A DNA stretch of 64,000 bases from Monarcha castaneiventris obscurior (Eukaryota > Chordata > Aves > Passeriformes > Monarchidae), in NCBI GenBank assembly GCA_026261815.1, contig JAMPIT010000230.1:38338501-38402500 (forward strand), given 5' to 3'. A program made the translations under genes and the position numbers. The notes beneath the pieces are model-generated. The model saw only the letters and a program-made list of their open reading frames with translations. It was not told where the DNA came from and ran no database searches. Below, piece by piece: positions 48,901 to 61,400 of this stretch (within the stretch, counting starts at the first letter, position 1; each line of letters begins with the position of its first letter).

Positions 48901-51900
48901 TTGTTAGTGGTGGCTGTTCTTGACAGAACAAAAGCACTGATGCATGGAGTGGCTACATAAAGCCATCATACAGCCAAGTGCACTTATAAGCTGAAGAGTA
49001 GGGAAAAAAGCAAATGTGATTTCTTGTTCACTTCTAGAATATGTCAGATGAGGGAGCAAGAGCTGCCTATGGCCTCTCTGCCTTCTCCAGTACTTGCTGG
49101 AATGAATACTCCACTGCAACAGGTCATTCCCTAATTGCTGTGGAAGGCCCCAGCTAAACTATTTCCATTTGTTCATGCATATAATACCAGTAATTTTAAG
49201 TTGAAGAAGGGTATGAAAACTTCAGATTTTCAGTCTACAGAGAAGCGCATGGGCTTGTGGTCCAGCCTGTATGGGCAGACAGTAAGAGCAAAGGTATAGC
49301 ACAGGGCTCACAAAATCTGCTTCAGAGTCCCTGTAGGAATTCAGGTATATTTTCCCTTCACAAATATTTGTAAACATTGTCATTTTCTTCAATGACCTTT
49401 CTTTTGAGATCTTATTTTGGGTAAAAAGATTCAAGTCACCATGCAAAAGTCACCTTAGGCACTGAGTGACACGGGCAACTTTTTGTTTGCAATAGAAATG
49501 CTATTTTTTTTGTTAAGTCCTTTTAGATTTGCAGGGAGAGGTATGCTATGAAATTTACTGTTTTTTTCAACTCTGGTAGAAGCATAAACTACTAACAATA
49601 TGGCACTGACTGATATAATGCATTTATTAACTGGTACAATATAGTTTCAGGTATTGCTTTATTTGTGCACACAGTTACTAATAGAAAACTCTTCCTATTG
49701 CATCACCTGTGTTTTCCTTATATCTCAATGTTCCCATTTCTATATCCTTTTAATCTGCATTCGTACATGTAGGCTAGTATCTGTACATTGTCAAAAGATG
49801 TATTTCAAACTAGGAGACAGGAAATAAAAGGCAAGAAGGACAACGGGAAAGAAACCATTAAAAAACCTTGGCTATTGTTGTAAGAAAGGTGACACATACA
49901 CAAGGGTCACCTTTGTTCTTTATTTACCACTCTGTATTTGGATTCTTAATCCTCTAAAACCAGTTACTTCTGGGCAGTAACTCTCTTGGACCTGTGACAT
50001 ATACTTTCAGCCGAGAAAAGAAGTTCACAAACACACAGCAAAAACGTTAGAAAGGGAAAGCAAATATGTCTGTTGCTCCAAGGAGATTCAGCTAAGTTAT
50101 GAAGGTGATGTCAGATAAGGATTTAAATTTATGCCCAAGATTCAAAATATTACCATGTGAACTTGTGGTTTAGTACTCAGTACAGAAGCAGGGCTCAGCA
50201 TTGATGGTCTGTATCAGGTTTGCGTATTCCAAAGGTAAAGTTGCTTTAATTTAGTGGAGAGTTTGGGCTTCTTGCTCGCTTTACCACATTTTTAGTAAGC
50301 TTCTAAAATCAACAGTGTAATGAAACCAAATCCTACAATTTGCAGAATATACATTTTTAGCTGATGTTTGCTGATCTTCTTCACGGTACTGAAATCATGA
50401 TTTAATCTCTGATAAACTGGCAAATGCCACGGCAATTGCTGCCTTTACATTGAGAAAGAGAAAATAAGTTTTCCTTTGTTTTGGAATATCAACAAATATT
50501 CCCAGCAGAGTCGTTGACAGAGGACAGAGAGGATTTCAAAGCTGCCTTTAATCTTCCTGCAACAGTCACAGGAGTTTTGCCACCTACCAGTAAGTTTGGA
50601 GTAGTTCAGTAGGCTCGCAGTTCCAACAAGGGTATGTGTTTTTCTCTGCTGCCTGTAAGAGGCAGCCCAAGGAGATGGGACAAGTCAGTCTAGACAGAAC
50701 AGTAAATCAAAATATGGCCATCATTTGTTCAGTATGCAGAGAGAGTATATTTATCTGCAAAAAAGCATGCATGTTGATTTTTTTCATATTAATTCTTGAT
50801 AGATGTGTCTGTCTGATAAGTGTAAGGAAAGGCATCCTTTCACTCTGTTTAATAAAACCTCAAGAAACAACATGTTCTCGATAACATAAAGGCATTCACT
50901 CTGTAGTAGGGCAATAAATTTTCAGATGGAATGGCCTGGTGCTTATATGTATCTGTAAGATATCTGTAAACAAATTTGAAAAGTAAGTTTTCTGCTGTAA
51001 TGTTTGTTGGCTTTACATTGGCCAGTTTTTATGAAGCAGAATTCATAACTATCTTTAACTTGTTAAAACTTCTTAAATAAATGAAAATTAAACTGTAAAA
51101 TAAACAGATGCTTACTGTAAGCTTTAAAAATTATTTATTCAGCTGGTATTTTCCCCTTAAGTCCAATATCAGAACACTGGAATAAAATAGAAGCCTTTAA
51201 TTCAGTTCATTACTGTAGAAAGCTGTAACTAACTAATCCATCCTCCCACTGACCCCTAAATGCATCCCTCAACTAGTGAACTTTGCATTCCCAAAGCCTC
51301 CTAATACACTTTTTATTTCTGATGTCACTTTCCCACCCTTCAACACACAAAAGGTGGCTTTTGTCTTTGCAGCAACATAGACTTGTTCTGCTGATGCCTT
51401 TTGGTGTTGGCAAATACATAAAGATTTTTACCTAATATAATAAACTGGTTTTGGTGTCCTTCCTGTAATTTGGGTTTGTTGCCATAGACGGGGCGTGCAG
51501 TTTTTATAGTTAATAAAGTCAGGCTTTTTTTGTTGTAAGTGACAGGCTATATTCTGATATATATACGTTCATTTTCTTATAGGAAAGGTATGTTCATAAA
51601 GCTTAAAGCATTCTAAAACAGCAAAGTCTATCAAAGAAAGGGGAAATCAAATTTGTGTCAGTTTATCTTAGGTTTATCAAAATGTTGCAAAAAAAATGCA
51701 TGTCCATATAATTATTCCTTACCATTTGCCCTGTTTATTTCTTTTAAATCCCCTGTAGCATCGACACAATTCTATGACAAATCATATGCCAGGAATATCT
51801 TGCCAAATTTAAAAGTCATTATAGTAACCAGTTTCTTGTGCGAATTACAGAAAAAACCAAAAGTAATCATATTGAGACAACTGGACAGATTGACAGGCCA

Positions 51901-52789
51901 ACTACATTTTTTGGCAAAGACAGTGGCAAAAACCTCATCATAATTTCTTCTACAGTTTTTTTGTAATAAGGCTCGGCCTGAAGTAATAGTTTGCAATGCC
52001 AAGATGTCTTCCTATACATTTACAAACTCAGTAAAATCAGACATCCAAACAGATGAAGACAAAACAATATGTTTGATATAACCTTTGCCAGTAGCCAACT
52101 GGATGTTTATCAGCAATTACATATTATGGGCTGAAAAGAATCAAATTACTTTTAATATGATGGCAACATCTGATGCAAGACATTTTTGTCTTCTACAGCT
52201 AAATAAATTGAATATGAATGGACTTGACAGCATGTATTATGAAACGCATTATGGTCTGGAGACTGAGTGTCGCCCTAACAACCAGATGATATTTCCTTAA
52301 TTAAGTATAATTTCTTTTCTACGTGATCACACGAAGATTCTGAACTGGTGAATTAATGATCTGGGAAATGCATGTAATTCTCTGCTCTAGGTAACTGTCA
52401 GCTTAAAACACGTTAAGCTGTCTTAGGAAAGCTGCAAATACTTGATTTGTTTTCCCAGCTTCTTTTTCAAATGTATTAAATGGAGTATATTTAGGGACAG
52501 GAATATATATACGTATATATTCAACTTGAATATAATATGTTTGCTGTCTCTGAGCAATTTTTTTGTCCTTGATATATTTTCTCTCCAGTCCATATTTTTT
52601 TTAATAGTTTGTTTGCAATACCTGGCTTGCTTACTTATTTGCTGAAAGACATTTGCTCTCAGATTTTTCTACTGTACGTCTGGCACTTGCATTTGTTATG
52701 CTAAATCATAAGACTTCCTTCACCACTGCCTCTTCTTCATTTCCAGGTTCCTGAATTTATACACAGTAATAGTTATCAGTCTGTCACAT

Positions 52790-53230
52790 AGGTAATCACA
52801 GCAAGTTCCTCCAACCATGCTTTTGCAATAAGCATCTTTGCACAGGATTGCATCCAGAGGGTTCTTGAATAGCTCTGGTGAGGGAAACTCCACACCTCTC
52901 TGGGGAACCCATTCCAGTACAGGATCACCAGCACAGCAAAGAAGTTCTTCCTCATGTTCAGGAATTCTGGTGCATCAGTCTCTGCCTGTTCCCTCTTGCC
53001 TGATTGCTTGGCACCACTGAGAAGAGCCTGGTTCCATGCTCTTGACACCTTCCCTTCAGATGCTTGCATACACTGATGCCCTCTGATCACCTTCATGGCC
53101 CTCCTCTGGAGCCTCTCAAACAGGTCCACATTCTCTTTATATGGGGGCCCCCATCGCTGGACACATCTTCAAGTGGGATCTCATGAATATGGAGAAGACA
53201 GGGAGAATTGCTTTCCTTGACATCACAAGT
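52790..53230 (-). mobile_element. CR1 LINE fragment
   Basis: On the + strand this shows the reverse complement of CR1: GGATTGCATCCAGAGGGTTC, GAAACTCCACACCTCTCTGG, AAGAAGTTCTTCCTCATGTT and GCCCTCCTCTGGAGCCTCTC. The minus-strand translation contains FERLQRRAMKVIRGH, LNMRKNFFAVLV and WNGFPREVW, decayed versions of CR1 ORF2 C-terminal blocks. The canonical 3' terminal sequence is not obvious at the left edge, so that boundary is approximate. It is diverged from the copy at 9.9 kb and probably another subfamily. Confidence 0.85.
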
Positions 53231-54201
53231 GGGAGCTCAGCTTGTCTGTCATGGGAAGCCCTGAGGCAATTCTCCATCTTTTCGCCAAAGGAGAAAACTG
53301 CTTGTAGAGCAAACTGAGAACTGTTTATCAGTTGACAAATTTAGTTTGAGTGCTTATGGTTTGATACGGTAAAAATGCTGATCACTCTGAGCATAGAACT
53401 TACAATTTCCTATCATAACCAAAAAGTGCAGGTGAAACCCTAGGACCTCATCTGCCTGCATGGTATCCCAGGCCACTTATTTAATAAAAACCCCCATGAA
53501 CGTTATTTTTCTTGTGCATGGTTCTTCTCTAAACTCTTGCACTGAATCTGCTATGCTGGAACTGCTGGATGGGCTGAATGGATGTGTGCCCCACAGATTT
53601 GCTTTTAGACTCTTTCACCCAAAGAGAAGACTTCATTGTGGTAGTCCATTAAATGAGTTAATCAGTAAGTTAATCTATGTAAACCAGTGTAAATTAATAT
53701 AGCCAAGAAAGTGGCAAAAGTGGCAAGTGTTGTAGGTTTGATACCTGCACACTGATCTGTTTGTTTTCTAAGCATTTATTTGGAATCATGACAGATACTC
53801 CATAGAGGCTAGCTTCTGTAATTTGTCAGATTTCTCTAGGGACTCTTGTCAATGCAAGAAATGTAATTCACTCTGTGACATAAAACAACTGTGTATGTAT
53901 TTCATATGCTGAGAGTATTACAAAAAGGACTGACCAAAATGAGCCTACCTCCTTACCCCACTGCATGAAAGGAATGAGTTTGCAGGGACTGCAGATTTTA
54001 TACTTCTCAGATAGGATGTTCTAGAAAAAATATTGCTGGAAGGTGACACAGAATTGAATTTGTGTTTCCTCAGAATTTTTAATTTTTATTTATCTTTAAT
54101 TGCAACTGAAAGTTTGAAATCCTTAGCTTCCAATCAGATCCTCGGAAATAATACCTCTATGTAAATGTGAGACAGACATGTAAGGTGTTCTGTGGGTTTT
54201 G

Positions 54202-54253
54202 AAACAAGTTTGTTTTACAGGTTGGTTAAACAAGTTTGTTTATAGGTGGATTT
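54202..54253 (+). repeat. 26-bp tandem duplication
   Basis: The unit AAACAAGTTTGTTT followed by about 12 nt containing AGGT occurs twice in direct tandem at 54202 and 54228. The first 14 bases are identical, the rest similar. Each unit core is itself an inverted repeat (AAACAA/TTGTTT). Confidence 0.65.
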
Positions 54254-55301
54254 TTCCAGTATTCTGAAAGGGAAAAAAAGCCAATTTTTTTGTACAAATA
54301 CATTCATCGGCACTTTTCATGCTTTGTAGCAGATGTAATGTGATTGTGCAAGTTTGTGATGTGTGCACACAAACATGCATACAAAGTAAAGTTATTATCT
54401 CACATGAAGAAATACCTGGAAATACCTCCTTGTTTCACTATCTGCAAGAAAAGGAGCAGACCACTCTTTGTGACTGACTTTCTTTAACCAACACAGGAAA
54501 TAGCATTTTACAACATAGAACTGAAGAGAATCAACACTTCACTAAGGCACACTGTTGCCAGCATGGGACCTTGGGGAGTGGGAGAGCAAAATCCAAGGAA
54601 TATGAATGGCAAAGAAGCTCTCTCTCCAGAGCTCCTCTGGCATGTCTTTTGTTTCATTTTTTGGTCAAAGTCTTGTTCTTGCTTTAGTACGTATGCTCTT
54701 TGTTATTAATGTCTTTGTTTTTCATGCAGAGAAGAAAAATGCTTTTAAACACTCTGTATGTGTTCTAAATGGGTGTCACTACCAAACTCACAGTCAATAA
54801 CTAGTTTTACTTAATCAGCTATAAAATATCATGAGAAAGGGTTCTTAATTGAGACTGGAAAAATCCAAGATAATTACCATAATAGGCTGGAGATCTCTGA
54901 GACTGAAGGTTTTAGAAGTCAGAGAAAATTGGGGACATATGTGTTCTGTCTGTAAGATTGCTCTGTATAGGATATGGAAAAATGGAAATGACAAGCATTT
55001 TGCAATGTACAGTAGCATTCATCACAGAAAGAACATATGCATTTGTATGTCAGAAGCAATGAAGTTAAAAATGACACTTAATTGGGGCTGACATAAAATG
55101 GTCTCATTAGCAGTACAAATAATATATGTGTGTATCTTGGTTGTCAATAGGAACAAAACATATTTCCTCTGACAGATATATTAGTCTCTTTTAAGATTCA
55201 TGTCAAGTTTTCAGTCAGGTTCACTCATTTAGAGAATGCCTTTTATTTTATTTTTTTTTTAATAAGAGAGAGGTTGGACTGTAAATAATGTGTGTTTCTA
55301 G

Positions 55302-55412
55302 GGTGCTGTGATAACACCAACAATGGACCACACTATGTCAATGCAGCCAGCAAGCATGATGGGCCCCCTGACCCAACAGATGAACCACCTTTCCTTGGGC
55401 ACAACAGGAACG
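55302..55412 (+). CDS. RBMS3: RBMS3 internal coding exon E (111 nt)
   Basis: The 37 codons read [20 protein letters not shown], then [17 protein letters not shown]. This continues RBMS3 directly after VMQPT of the previous exon. [14 protein letters not shown] separates it from RBMS1, which I recall as AQQMSHLSLGSTGT. The acceptor is TTTCTAG and the donor GTAAGA. It starts and ends in phase 0, so it too is a symmetric exon. The segment is rich in Met and Gln with no folded domain. The open frame starting at 55292 overlaps it in a different frame and is not the gene product. The following exon (YMTAA... in the family) was not found in the window. Confidence 0.95.
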
Positions 55413-58400
55413 GTAAGATCACTATTTGTTTCTCTATTGCAAAGCTTCTATTTCTTACTGAGTTTCTTAAGGTAATTTATTAGTCTTTTCAGTGCCTTTC
55501 CATCATACAGTCACCATTAGTAATTACAGAACAGGAATTACAAAGTAGTATGAGTAGTAAAATGGTAGGTCAACAAAACTTGTTCTGTATTTAAGAGAAA
55601 CTATCTGTACTAGTTCTTATGTAATTGTGGAAGTACTGATCTATCAATTTGTTTTTTAATAGGAAGTTATTTGCTTGTCAGTCTAGAAGGTTTCATACCA
55701 CTGGGAATGGGAGCCCTGGCTTTGTGGTAGAATCCACCACTCACTTCAAACCATAGCACCCAGCCATATGTATTTTGTTCCAGGCTTAGAAATGTGATTT
55801 TTGCTCAGGGTCAGCTGTGTTTCCAATATATCATATTTAAACATGCATACTTCAACAATTCTTTTCCTTTTAAGCTGTGTAGGTCACACTCAGTTAACTC
55901 CCCCAGTGTCAGAGAAAGGCAAACACCCCTCTTAATTAAAATCATTGAATCTCTCTGAAGAGTTCCTGAAATGCAGCATGTGCAGACAATATAAGGTGGT
56001 TTGATATGTGAATGTGTGCACACTGCATGTAATGTAAATTTTTGCAAAAATACCTATAACACTTCTATATCTTTAGCACACATGCTCTTTATGTAATAAT
56101 TGCATGCAATATGTCATTACATAACATGGTCTGTTATGCACTTACCCTTTTTTTTCACTACTGTTCTACTTGATACTAATCTATAGGAACACATTTTTTC
56201 AACTTTTTTTTTTTAATTGAATAAGGTACTTAATAAAGTTACATCTGTACAAAGTTATTTAACCCACTGTGTTGGGTCTCTTTCTGATCCTCGTCTCTTC
56301 ACCTCCTTCTTCCTTCTCCGTTGAATTTAATTCTAACTCCAGTGTCTCTTCCCACTTCTTTAAAAAAATGCCACTAAGATCTAAGGCTTCTGTATTTTTT
56401 TCCCATAAAACTTAAATATGATGGTTTATTGTTTATTCCTGGTATTTTAAATGTTACATTCAACAATCAAAGGAAGAAGGAATCACATCACAAACTTAAT
56501 CTCAGTATTTTTCCCATCATGAAATTGAAGGAATTACTTGGACTAGTGAGAATTTCTGCAGGTGCAGTTATTGTGATTCCATGGCATGTTAAAAAGTTAA
56601 GGCAAAGAAATGGAAAATGAATTCTGATTGTGCTGTTGGGCAGCTCATATGAATTTTCTCCTCTGCCTGTCATTTTCAATTCCATAACTCTTAAAAGACA
56701 TTGTCTTCTGCACTCATTGTCTCACAATCTTAATGCAAACTAGAAAATTCCCAGTTAATATTTTCTTCTTACTTGAGACCACTATTACAATGCCTACAGT
56801 AACAAATCCATCTGGGGAGTCAGGCAAAGGATTCTGAGAGGCAGTGGGTCATCTAGTGGGTGACAAGGAGATCCTGAACTCATGTTACTGCAACCAAAAG
56901 AAAATCTTTCCTTTCTTTTCCTAGCTCTTTACACAGTTTTATATTTCAAGATCACAGGATTCCCCGTGATAATTTCTTGAAGTACATTCACAGTATACCA
57001 TACAGGTTTATGTTTACTGTCTGTAAAACTCCTAACTCATTCACAGAAAACTAAAAGAGCAAGAAAGAGTAAATGATTGAGGAGTGCTACAATATCCATA
57101 GGCTTTTCAAACATCTCAAATGACACCCTATTTTATCACATACATGATTTCTCTTTGATAAAAACAGCATCAGCACCATATCCAGTTAAAGTACTCATGC
57201 AAGCAGGATAATAATGGATGTCATTGAGAATTCCTCCTGTTGGGAATTCCTCCTATCAGAATTCAGGATTTGGGCTACCAGTAGCAGGTTTCTTGGATGT
57301 ATCCATCCAGATGTGAAATTCATTCTTCAGCATGTATTCTGTTACAGAAAAAAAACCAAATGTGGGGAACACAAGCTATTTAGAGACATGATTTATTTAG
57401 AGATATTTTTACTTCATTTGTTTGGAGTTCCGAGTTTTGGTCCAGAGAGAGGAGCATTGAGAACATAAAGCGTGAGGAATTGTGCCAAGTCTAAGCCACG
57501 CTACTGTGAGCACCTCAGCAGGACTAGGTTTTATGGGAGGTAAAAGATATAAATGATACATTTCTGTTACGAATATATTTTTCAGTTTTATCCTTAAAAC
57601 TGTGCAACAGAGTGCCATAAAGAGCCACCAGCTTCCTTTCAAGAAACCAGATAGAATTTTTTAGGCAAACATGACAAAAAGTCAAAATAATTCTACTCAC
57701 TGTTGGCAGTAACTCTGTACCAATTTAATTTAAAAGCTTGCAGTATGCAAAGCAGTTTTCATTGGAAGGCTTTCATATGTTCACTTCCTTAGACAAAGCA
57801 TTTTGCTAATTAACATAACATATTTTTCAGCCGAAACAGACCCCTGTGGTCACTTAAGTGAGGGTTGACTTCAAAACCACTTCCACACTTGCCTGATTCA
57901 GGATGAGCACTGGATTTCTAAAACATTGCTTCTACAGAAAATCTATTCTCTAGTGAGTGAGCTAGAGAAATAGCATAAGGGCCTATGCAGCTTTGTATCT
58001 TGTGGGAATTACTCTGCCTTTTGATGCTCCTTAAAAGATTAAAATACTCTGTCCAGGCTGGAGCCATTCCATCTCCCTTCACAGAGAAGCACTCTTTAGC
58101 TCTTTGGTGAGGCCAGTGACCTGAGTAACAGCAGCCTCTGCCATTTCCTGCCTTGACTCCAAAAACTGGGTTTGAGTTTGATCTCTCAGCCCTGAAGCAC
58201 ATATTAAAACCCTTGGGATTCCAGGGGGCAGCTCCCTCCATCCACTTGATTATTTGGTCACCAGCCCAGGGCAGGCTTAATGCTGGCAGGGCTGTTCACT
58301 TCCAGCTGGGGGCATCCAATTCAGCAGTCAAAACAAAGTAGTTTTCCTACAGACTCAGTCATAGTCAGCTGCATTCCCCCTGCCATAGGTAAAGCCTTCC

Positions 58401-61400
58401 CCTCAAAACACAGTTAATTTTGTTTAGGAAACCATTTGCCATTAATAGGGACAAGAAGCTTTCTCTCTATCCAAACTCCCAAAGAATGCATATTTAATTT
58501 AATTTTATTATATTTTTAACGGTTTTTAATTTTTTTTATCTATTATTGAATTGTCTGCATAAAATTAGACATCTCTGCTGCACCAAGCACTCCCTAATCA
58601 GGAGGATGCACTAAGGCTACCAATATGCCAGGCCAAGGGAAAAACTGCAAATCCATCTTTGCTTGATTCCAATGCCAAAGGATGGTATAGGGCACTGGAG
58701 GGAGAGAGGAGGTAAAGGCCTGCCATTTATGGCAACTTGACCCCATATTCCTGTGTAGTGAGAGAAATTGGTACAGCATTGAATGTCCCAATTACTGTGC
58801 TTTGTGCTTCATCCACCAAGAACATAATTCTTTTTTGCCTTTGTGAAAATCAAATTGATTTCTGCTGGTGAAAATACAGTTTTTGTTGCTGATGAATTGA
58901 GAGGCACGTGTGCTGTCTGATCCAGTCTGCTTGAAATCTGGAGTTAAGCAGACAATCTGCCAGAGGGGTGATTTCTGCCATATTTATATGTATTTTTCAT
59001 ACATACCTCTTCACTCAAAAAGAGCAAAAAGCATTTTCATGGGTGTACTAGCTGTGGGCAAACACATAAAGAAAACCTAAGCGTAAATTATGTCAAGATT
59101 ACAGCAAGAAAGCAATAGCTCTGAATATTCTGATTAAGGCTGACAACCCAGTCTCAGCTCCTACAATTGTATTAAAATGAAATTTTAATGCCAGAAGGCA
59201 TAATGTGAAGATAGACAAGGGGTTTAAAGCTTGATAGTTTTTTTACTAGTTTATTATTATTTATTATAGTAAGTCTTGTTTTTCCTATGTAATATTCATC
59301 TACAATTAGGTCTGCTATTAAAAAGGTACTGTAGAGGGAGAATAGAGTGTGTGAGTCTGTAAGGGTAGCACTGAAAGAGGAGCATTAGTATGTGTTTAAT
59401 AATGTATGGAGGCTGGAATTGTTCCATTGTCAGCCTGTCATTCAAAATGTTTCCGATACAGCCATTGATCTGACATCTCTTTCGTGGTTTAATAACATTG
59501 TGATTGATGCCTGAGTGGATATAATACAAAAACCTTTAGAAATGCAAAAACTGAGCAGTTTGATCACTGCTTTCATTCATTGTTGCTTGACACTTCCATG
59601 TTTGGCCATCAGCAGCAATAATCTGCCCCTTCAGTGGGAAGAAGATTTGCTGTGTTCTTTCTCTTCTGCTTCTCATTCCTGAAGGAAATTTGCTGTTCTG
59701 CACTGTCTTGGATGGGCTTTCCCTCCCTTCCCTGCTGTTAGCATCCGTTTCAGGTACTGCTTGGGTTCCAGTTTCATTCAGTAGTTTGAGGTGGCCATTA
59801 TTAATCCTCATAGGCAGAGGGGTAACTCGAGCTTTTTCTCCCTCTCCTCTGGAGCTGCCTTACTGCAGCCTTGTTTCATCTTAAACCTTTGAGGCCCGCA
59901 CCAATGGGGGAGTGCGTAGAAGCTAGGTTTTTTTACTAAAACTGGTAGTTCAACTGGGCTGCTTAATTGTGCTTCACATTTGCAGTTCACTCTGCTTTCA
60001 GTTTCTAATTTAGACACATGATAGGCAACTTACAAAATAAACCCTCCATTGCACTTTTTAAACAACATCAAAAACAAACAAACAAAAATTTGTTTAGTTG
60101 TTCCAGTTACTCTGTGTTAAAAATGCAGTCAGGTGAAAGAATTGTACTGACATAATGTGGGATCCTGTTGTAACTGCAAACTACCCTAACTCAGCTTTCC
60201 TGGTTTATAGTATCACTGAAATTTCTCAGTGGAATAGCAGGCTTGTTATGCAGGTACATCAGTCTTATCTTTCACTTTGTTGGTTCTTTTTGTTGCCAGC
60301 AAGGCTTGATGGTATCTCCAGAACCCTTCAATGGAACAACAAGCTTGTTATAGGTTTTTTATCTTTTATTTCCTTTGGATACTTCTTGGTCACCAGTGGT
60401 TTAAAATGTCACCTGAAGGCCTCAGCAGTATAACTGCTTTGTTAGATAGGGTTGTTTTTTTTCCTGTTTAATCTTCCATTCTATTTGCAGATACTACAGC
60501 TACATGGAACTGAAACATCATCACATTCCTCTCATGTTCAGATTCTTGTTCAAAAAATAGTCTCTGTTATTCTAATTGTATGTCACAAGGTCCTTGGAGA
60601 GCTACAGGAGCAAAGTTTCTTTGCAGTCTTGTGCCTTTCACGTTATCAGGTGTTAATCTTAGAGCTCTTTTATTTTATTTATTGACTGACAGTTTCAGTT
60701 ACTGTTTGCGTGGAAAATATAGGACTGAACCCATTGCAAATGAAATAGCCTAGTTCAGGCTGAAACTAAGGTCTTCCTTATCCTTCTACTCAGCCTAAGT
60801 CCAGGGCAAATGTGAGTGATTAACAACATGGATCTGTCTGGGGCAGGGGATCCATTTAAGGAGAAATTATTATGGTTGGAAAGGAGAAGCTCAGCATAAA
60901 TTCTCACAAGATTTATAAAAACCAAATAACTCCTCCTGCACCTTCCTTCCCAAAGAGTATCTTGAAAGGCAGTTCCAATTTACCTCACGTGTAATTTGAG
61001 ATAAAAAAGGGCACTCAGTGGAACTGAAAAACACCAGATTCAAGGCAGTCAACAGGGAACAAAGAACTTTTATCATGAAGGATTAAAGCAATTTGCAGAG
61101 TTCACTGCCACTAAATATTATTGAGACAAATAGGTTAGCAATCTTAAAAAATAGATTTAGCATTTCTATAAGGAAACATTTGTGGATGCAACAGCATTTT
61201 TTGTGGAAAAATTCTGAAGTTGACAGCATAGGCCAAACACCTTCTCAGGTGAACAAGGAAAGATGTGATCTTTCCCCTTTCTGGACCATCTTGAAATTCC
61301 ACAGACTTGTGTAAGAACTGGGCCGATCAGCTCTTGTGTAGATGAGACTCTTTCTACTCATCTGTTTCAACATGGGTTCCACAGTCTATGCTTGACCGTA

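Larger units (their letters stand above)
24292..55301 (+). other. RBMS3: RBMS3 intron of about 31 kb
   Basis: This intron fills nearly half the window, from GTAAGT after 24291 to TTTCTAG ending at 55301. Supported contents are a 13-bp perfect hairpin (25641-25676), a tRNA-headed SINE (32431-32568), a probable ancient CR1-like LINE (about 32600-33680), two copies of a 113-bp repeat (44279-44391 and 45842-45954), an 11+4 bp hairpin (44800-44836), a 17-nt T run (43428-43444), a CR1 fragment (52790-53230) and a 26-bp tandem duplication (54202-54253). No coding exon was recognised, though a very short alternative exon could be missed by eye. Confidence 0.75.

Noticed and set aside
52496..52525. 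AT-rich near-palindrome around TATACGTATA
   Set aside because: Simple alternating TA sequence; the arms are unequal and it is expected in AT-rich introns.
55292..55483. 63-codon open frame overlapping RBMS3 exon E
   Set aside because: It reads the exon in a shifted frame ([14 protein letters not shown]...), whereas the RBMS3 protein is encoded in the other frame between canonical splice sites.
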